DNA from: Isoperla grammatica
Taxonomy: Eukaryota > Arthropoda > Insecta > Plecoptera > Perlodidae
Direction: 5' to 3'
Assembly: GCA_945910005.1 (NCBI GenBank)
Contig: OX246746.1
Coordinates: forward strand, 13,497,726 to 13,561,725
Length of the DNA: 64,000 nucleotides
How positions within the stretch are numbered: the first letter of the stretch is position 1; each line of letters starts with the position of its first letter. A model generated the notes under the pieces. The model made no database searches. It was not told the DNA's origin and worked only from the letters and a program-made list of their open reading frames with translations. The position numbers were made by a program, and so were the translations under genes. Below are positions 61,571-64,000 of this stretch, piece by piece.

Positions 61571-63551
61571 TACTTTTTTTTTTACGGATATTAATCATAT
61601 AATATATCATTATTAATTACTCGTTCGTTTTGTATGTTCGTACATAAAGTTTTCTAACCGAATAAACCGCTTATTACAATACATTATATTTTCGCTCTCG
61701 TCCAAATTTTCCGGTGTCCATTATTTAGTGTTCCTTGGGGGTAGGGAGGGGGGGGGGGTTTAGGCACAAGTGGAAGAGAAAAGGGGTTTACAGTTCAATT
61801 TCTTAAACGGCTTTCCTATGACTCATCTAGATCTGCCAATAGTAATACATCAATTAGCAAATGCAAGATAATCCCAAAAACCATTAAACCTACCTATTAC
61901 AAACTTAAGATAGTAGACTGTTTTTTTTTCAATGTAATTTACAGTACCTACCTTATTAGGTAGGGCACCTAATAAGGTAGCAGTTATCAGCAAAGGTGAA
62001 AAGCCACTTTTTGCAGAAGGTGATTGCTACTAATTTGTGCACTTTTTTCTAAGATGGTTCGTTGTCTTATTAATATTAGACTATATTGAAAAATATCATA
62101 GCATTTAATAGAAATAATTTCAAGCATCTTATGGCACATAGCCAGGGTTGAGAAAAACCCGTTTTTTTTTTCGAAAAAGGAGGGGTTTGGTGTTTTTGGA
62201 GGTTTTGGGGTTATTGAAAATTTCTAAGATTAAATGTGTTTAACAAAATCCGTTGACCCTACTATTAATATTTTTAATTTTATTTATGTACAACTTATTT
62301 GTTGCATCATCATTATTATTATTGTTATCTATTTACAATATGTCCAGCTTAAAAAAAATATAATTTTGTTTGGAATTTGTGTTTCACTTACTAGTTACTA
62401 CTTTCTACATGTTTCTTGTACTACTTTAGCGAAATATTAAAGAAATAATTCAAATTTATCTTATAGAACACTTGTAAAGACAAAAACTTGTTAGCCTACT
62501 TAGCCAGCTAATTGTAGTAAACACGTTATTTTTTAATGTTTTTGTTTTATTTTTTGTAATTTTGTAATGTTGTACTGCCTGCAGTTATGCCATCATTTAC
62601 CATAGGCCTATGTCCTGTAGACATCAATGAATAAATAAATAAATAAAATTTGGATAAAATTAATTAAAAAAATAAAACCTGAATTAATGAAAATGTAATT
62701 TAGCTACTTCATGTAACACAAAATGAAACGTAATTATTTTGAAACGGTACCTGCTAGAGTTGTCAATCCAGACAAAGGTTTAGTAAATCTATTTCATACC
62801 ACGAGACAAGAAATTGCAACTTATTCTTCCGTCCAACCAGGGGCATAATGAAATAAATGAAAAATAAATTAAATAATAGTTACTGAATAAACCTTAGAGT
62901 TGATAGTAAGAATTTGATGACTCGAAGGGGTGTACAAACAAAATCGAGTGTACCAATTTGTTACGCGAAAGGCAGTCACCGATAGGCAAGGAAATGCAGG
63001 TACCAATAATTGATTGAGTAATTAATTTGATTGATTGATTGATTTGATTAATTTTTTATTAAATAATTAATTGATGAATTCAAATAAAGAACTAAAATAA
63101 AGAAAATTATTATTATTTTATTATTATTAATAACAAATGGTGCCCAATTCAGATGTTTACCAGGGGTTCATAACAGTGTTCAGAATTAATTACGTAGCGT
63201 AGTAAATTAAAGTCTACAATATATTTCATTAATAATCAAAAAATCGAACCAAATTGACGATGTAAACTCCTAAAAAATAAATCAATCACAATCCAAATAC
63301 AATAAAATAAAATACATTACAAATTCATGCCAATAATAAAAAAAAAAAAATTGTGAAATTTGACTATGTACGTAACAATAGAAAAAAGATTTAAATTTAA
63401 ATACAATAAAATACATTCAACAATGCATGATTGTAAAAATAAAATAATTGTGAGATTTACCTTGACCAACTGGAGAAAACGGTGACGAACCAATCATCGC
63501 TGCCAGGTGTAGCAAGCTTATGGCCGTGACCAATGCTCCAGGTACCAACAT
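38879..63551 (-). CDS. ADAM10: ADAM10/kuzbanian metalloprotease, complete
   Basis: ADAM10 is a type I membrane zinc protease that sheds ectodomains, including the S2 cleavage of Notch. Exons: 63461-63551, 55355-55481, 51568-51689, 46939-47664, 46324-46464, 45470-45594, 44958-45086, 44164-44332, 42919-43256, 42245-42372, 41606-41855, 38879-39799; 3267 nt, 1088 aa. Order: signal peptide (1 to about 22), prodomain with upstream RHKR (54-57) and cysteine-switch Cys178, catalytic domain with [12 protein letters not shown] (His478, Glu479, His482, His488), disintegrin/Cys-rich region starting [16 protein letters not shown] (about 549), transmembrane segment (about 768-784), and a cytoplasmic tail of about 300 residues. 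[12 protein letters not shown] and [12 protein letters not shown] are family hallmarks. All exon phases agree. Unlike the 748-aa human protein, this one has a long prodomain insert and a long tail. Confidence 0.96.
42616..42800 (+). repeat. Tandem ~102-bp repeat, possible retroelement remnant
   Basis: Two copies share GAGGATGTGGAAGAGAGG-like and AAGATAGGAAGACATG blocks. A plus-strand reading gives [17 protein letters not shown], like some LINE C termini. It lies in ADAM10 intron 9. Confidence 0.5.
43287..43430 (+). repeat. 144-bp dispersed repeat, copy 2
   Basis: Partner of 13881-14024, gap-free at about 94 percent identity. It ends 31 bp from the ADAM10 exon 9 acceptor (intron 8), so the intron's branch-point region is at or beside the repeat. 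Confidence 0.85.
44749..44930. mobile_element. Pogo-like MITE, second TIR family, copy 2
   Basis: Ends CAGTCCAGCCCACTTATAAC and TAAAAGAGGGCCCGACTG, with TA after the right end; 182 bp. The right end is 27 bp from ADAM10 exon 7, in intron 7. Confidence 0.72.
44958..45086 (-). CDS. ADAM10: ADAM10 exon 7: zinc-binding motif, first part
   Basis: Residues 445-487 end [12 protein letters not shown], giving zinc ligands His478 and His482 and the catalytic Glu479. The third ligand, His488, is the first codon of exon 8 (44164-44332), so the HExxHxxGxxH motif is split by an intron. Donor CCT|GTGAGT, phase 0. Confidence 0.95.
46939..47664 (-). CDS. ADAM10: ADAM10 exon 4: prodomain end and start of protease
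   Basis: Residues 114-355. It includes [13 protein letters not shown] and FHSIVYRG, the cysteine switch QLCASELL (Cys178), a classic furin-type RSKR (200-203), then about 100 residues rich in Asn, Pro, Tyr and Thr, then RHVRKR (302-307) directly before [13 protein letters not shown], the first strand of the catalytic domain. In human ADAM10 the last site is RKKR. Here the equivalent site lacks Arg at P4 if cut after Arg307, but RHVR fits the minimal R-x-x-R if cut after Arg305. Confidence 0.93.
48200..48470 (+). mobile_element. Retroposon 3' end with (CAAT)n tail
   Basis: Low-complexity TTTGTATTTTG sequence leads to TTCAATAAAGACCTCAATC, followed by about 27 CAAT units (48357-48470). A poly(A)-like signal with a simple repeat tail is typical of LINE or SINE 3' ends. 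The 5' extent is unclear. Confidence 0.6.
49130..49180 (+). other. Degenerate tRNA-like B-box sequence
   Basis: TTTGTAAACCGTACGTGGG is followed by GGTTCGAGCCCC and CACCTGGCAC. It resembles the 3' half of a tRNA with anticodon-loop-like TTTGTAA, but the stems do not pair properly and no matching 5' acceptor strand is present. A SINE or pseudo-tRNA is likely. Confidence 0.3.
49648..49685 (-). mobile_element. tRNA-like SINE fragment, copy 2
   Basis: The minus strand reads CCAGAGTTCGAACCCTGGCT, a well-paired T-arm with B box, related to 7553-7592. Confidence 0.45.
49718..50057. repeat. 171-bp tandem duplication
   Basis: Two copies start GAAGGGGTTGCACTA (49718 and 49889) and end GACATTGTTTTCCTTG, differing by a few substitutions and small indels. 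Confidence 0.9.
50924..50952. repeat. Near-pure C tract
   Basis: About 27 C with a single T, followed by TCTGCAGCAGG, which mimics a plus-strand splice acceptor. Confidence 0.85.
51240..51375 (+). mobile_element. Possible retroposon 3' end
   Basis: Ends AAATAAAGACTAAACTAACTAAC, an AATAAA signal followed by an ACTA simple tail. It resembles the (CAAT)n element in layout, but I cannot define its start. Confidence 0.35.
51442..51525. repeat. AAT microsatellite
   Basis: About 27 AAT units with one interruption, 43 bp from ADAM10 exon 3. Confidence 0.95.
51710..52422. repeat. 41-bp minisatellite, about 17 units
   Basis: The unit is TTGTTTGAGACGTGGAAGAC plus TTGGCTCAAGGACTTGGGTCC (38 to 51 bp by variant). 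The first partial unit is 20 bp from ADAM10 exon 3, so the array makes up the end of intron 2. Units 4-6 and 7-9 share variants, which suggests multi-unit duplication. The array is open in some frames by chance. Confidence 0.95.
52972..53153. mobile_element. MITE with ~55-bp inverted ends
   Basis: The left arm reads GACATTACACGACTCAATAC then TTTCGTCAAAC; the right arm mirrors it with few mismatches through TGAATTCAAG. The loop is about 60 bp. No coding capacity. Confidence 0.75.
55537..56150. mobile_element. 614-bp double palindrome
   Basis: The ends CTCTCACACCAAAAAGTAAG and the complement of CTCTCACACCAAGAAGTGAG are inverted. Each half (55537-55810 and about 55905-56150) is itself a palindrome around CGGAAACCTGCTTGCACG, with GATTATCTAGTACAATTTGG-type blocks in four orientations. 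It lies 56 bp from ADAM10 exon 2, in intron 1. Confidence 0.88.
56180..56400 (+). mobile_element. Possible retroposon with TTAC tail
   Basis: Sequence ending AGACTATACAAATTTACTTA is followed by several TTAC/TTAT units, like a non-LTR 3' tail. The start is not defined. Confidence 0.35.
58732..59097. repeat. 128-bp tandem repeat, about 2.9 copies
   Basis: ACCATACCAGCCCTCTATGG recurs at 58771, 58899 and 59027, an exact 128-bp period with few substitutions. Confidence 0.93.
60330..60979. repeat. 61-bp minisatellite, about 10.7 units
   Basis: GGTGACGCCATGTTGGGTAA starts a new unit every 61 bp from 60330 to 60940. The units are almost identical (TTAGG or TTGGA variants only), so the array is young or homogenised. 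Confidence 0.97.
61495..61590. repeat. Palindromic AAT/ATT microsatellite
   Basis: TATCCGTAAAAAAAAAAAA, then AAT units, then the mirror ATT units and TTTTTTTTTTTACGGATA, form a nearly perfect palindrome of 96 bp. Confidence 0.9.
62540..62650 (+). mobile_element. Possible retroposon 3' end with AAAT tail
   Basis: GTAGACATCAATGAATAAAT continues with AAAT units, after TTGTAATGTTGTACTGCC. The layout fits a LINE/SINE end or a processed 3' UTR. Confidence 0.35.
63461..63551 (-). CDS. ADAM10: ADAM10 exon 1: signal peptide
   Basis: Thirty codons starting [20 protein letters not shown] form a typical signal peptide, with likely cleavage around residues 20-24. The donor CAAG|GTAAAT joins in phase to exon 2, whose [13 protein letters not shown] matches the family prodomain. 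The start is chosen because it gives the signal peptide. Confidence 0.85.
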
Positions 63552-64000
63552 TGTTGGGTCTTTTCAGTCTTCTCTACGTCATGATTATACCTTTTACACA
63601 GTTCATTTGAAATTAAAAAACTCACAACACTCCCGTAACAATACCGTCTATAACCTAGCATCTATTGCAGCTCGTCAGCGGACTCCGTTATCACTACCGT
63701 TCACGTCTTACCTCCATCTAAACGTAACTACAGATGTTGACTGTCAGAGAGACTGTCAGTATTCAGGAACAACCAAAACCCAAACCAAAGGCTGTACGAA
63801 AAATAAGGACTCTCTTTTCGCTAAAACGTTGCCATCTATGATTCGCGTTTCAACTAAAATATATTTCATTTGCTACTCCAGCTATCTCTAGCGACAAGTC
63901 CACAAACCGTTAGCCAGCAGCTGCGCAGTCACGTGATGCTGGTCACGTGATGCTAATCACGTGATCTAGGCGCGGCAAAGCGGGAGGTTGTAAGCGATGA
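63552..64000 (-). promoter_or_regulatory. ADAM10 5' UTR and promoter region
   Basis: Upstream of the ADAM10 start. It is GC-richer near 63890-64000, with the E-box triplet and a CTAGGCGCGGCAAAGCGGG patch. The transcription start is not identifiable by eye. Confidence 0.5.
63928..63966. promoter_or_regulatory. Three CACGTG E-boxes at 14-bp spacing
   Basis: TCACGTGAT starts at 63929, 63943 and 63957, in 14-bp units TCACGTGATGCTGG, TCACGTGATGCTAA and TCACGTGATCTAGG. The motif fits bHLH-ZIP factors (USF, MITF/TFE, Myc families). It lies about 380 to 415 bp upstream of the ADAM10 ATG, probably in its promoter. Confidence 0.7.

Larger units (their letters stand above)
55482..63460 (-). other. ADAM10: ADAM10 intron 1
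   Basis: This 8-kb intron contains the double palindrome, a TTAC-tailed retroposon-like piece, 128-bp and 61-bp tandem arrays, C and G tracts near 59526 and 60057, a palindromic AAT/ATT repeat and a hairpin at 61948-61980. No exon was found. Confidence 0.55.

Overview
This is eukaryotic, animal-type genomic DNA. It is AT-rich, the genes are split by canonical GT-AG introns, and transposons and minisatellites are abundant. The dispersed TAGGCCTA/CCTAGG motif and the intron-rich gene structures suggest a marine invertebrate, possibly an echinoderm or other non-vertebrate deuterostome. That assignment is an impression, not a demonstrated one.

Three protein genes can be rebuilt exon by exon, all on the minus strand. 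(1) CDAN1 (codanin-1) has 19 exons between 23440 and 1286 and encodes 1223 aa, close to the human length. (2) TRMU/MTU1 (mitochondrial tRNA 2-thiouridylase) has 6 exons between 30938 and 27202 and encodes 386 aa. (3) ADAM10/kuzbanian (membrane metalloprotease, Notch-type sheddase) has 12 exons between 63551 and 38879 and encodes 1088 aa. Its cytoplasmic tail of about 300 residues is long and strongly basic. In all three genes every exon joins the next in phase without a stop.

Layout: 1-1285 is the CDAN1 3' flank; 1286-23440 CDAN1; 23441-27201 spacer with a decayed satellite and MITEs; 27202-30938 TRMU, with a decayed LINE fragment in its last intron; 30939-38878 a long spacer that probably holds the ADAM10 3' UTR; 38879-63551 ADAM10; 63552-64000 ADAM10 5' UTR and promoter, with three evenly spaced CACGTG E-boxes. 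The genes share no pathway. CDAN1 acts on the ASF1 histone chaperone, TRMU on mitochondrial tRNA wobble uridines, and ADAM10 on cell-surface proteolysis.

The accessory DNA is rich. It includes hAT-like elements (one with a perfect 8-bp target duplication placed 15 bp upstream of a CDAN1 splice acceptor), pogo/Tigger-like TIR elements, perfect fold-back palindromes, a 614-bp double palindrome, and minisatellites of 41, 61 and 128 bp. There is also one orphan plus-strand exon inside a CDAN1 intron. No CRISPR array, operon or intact transposase was seen.
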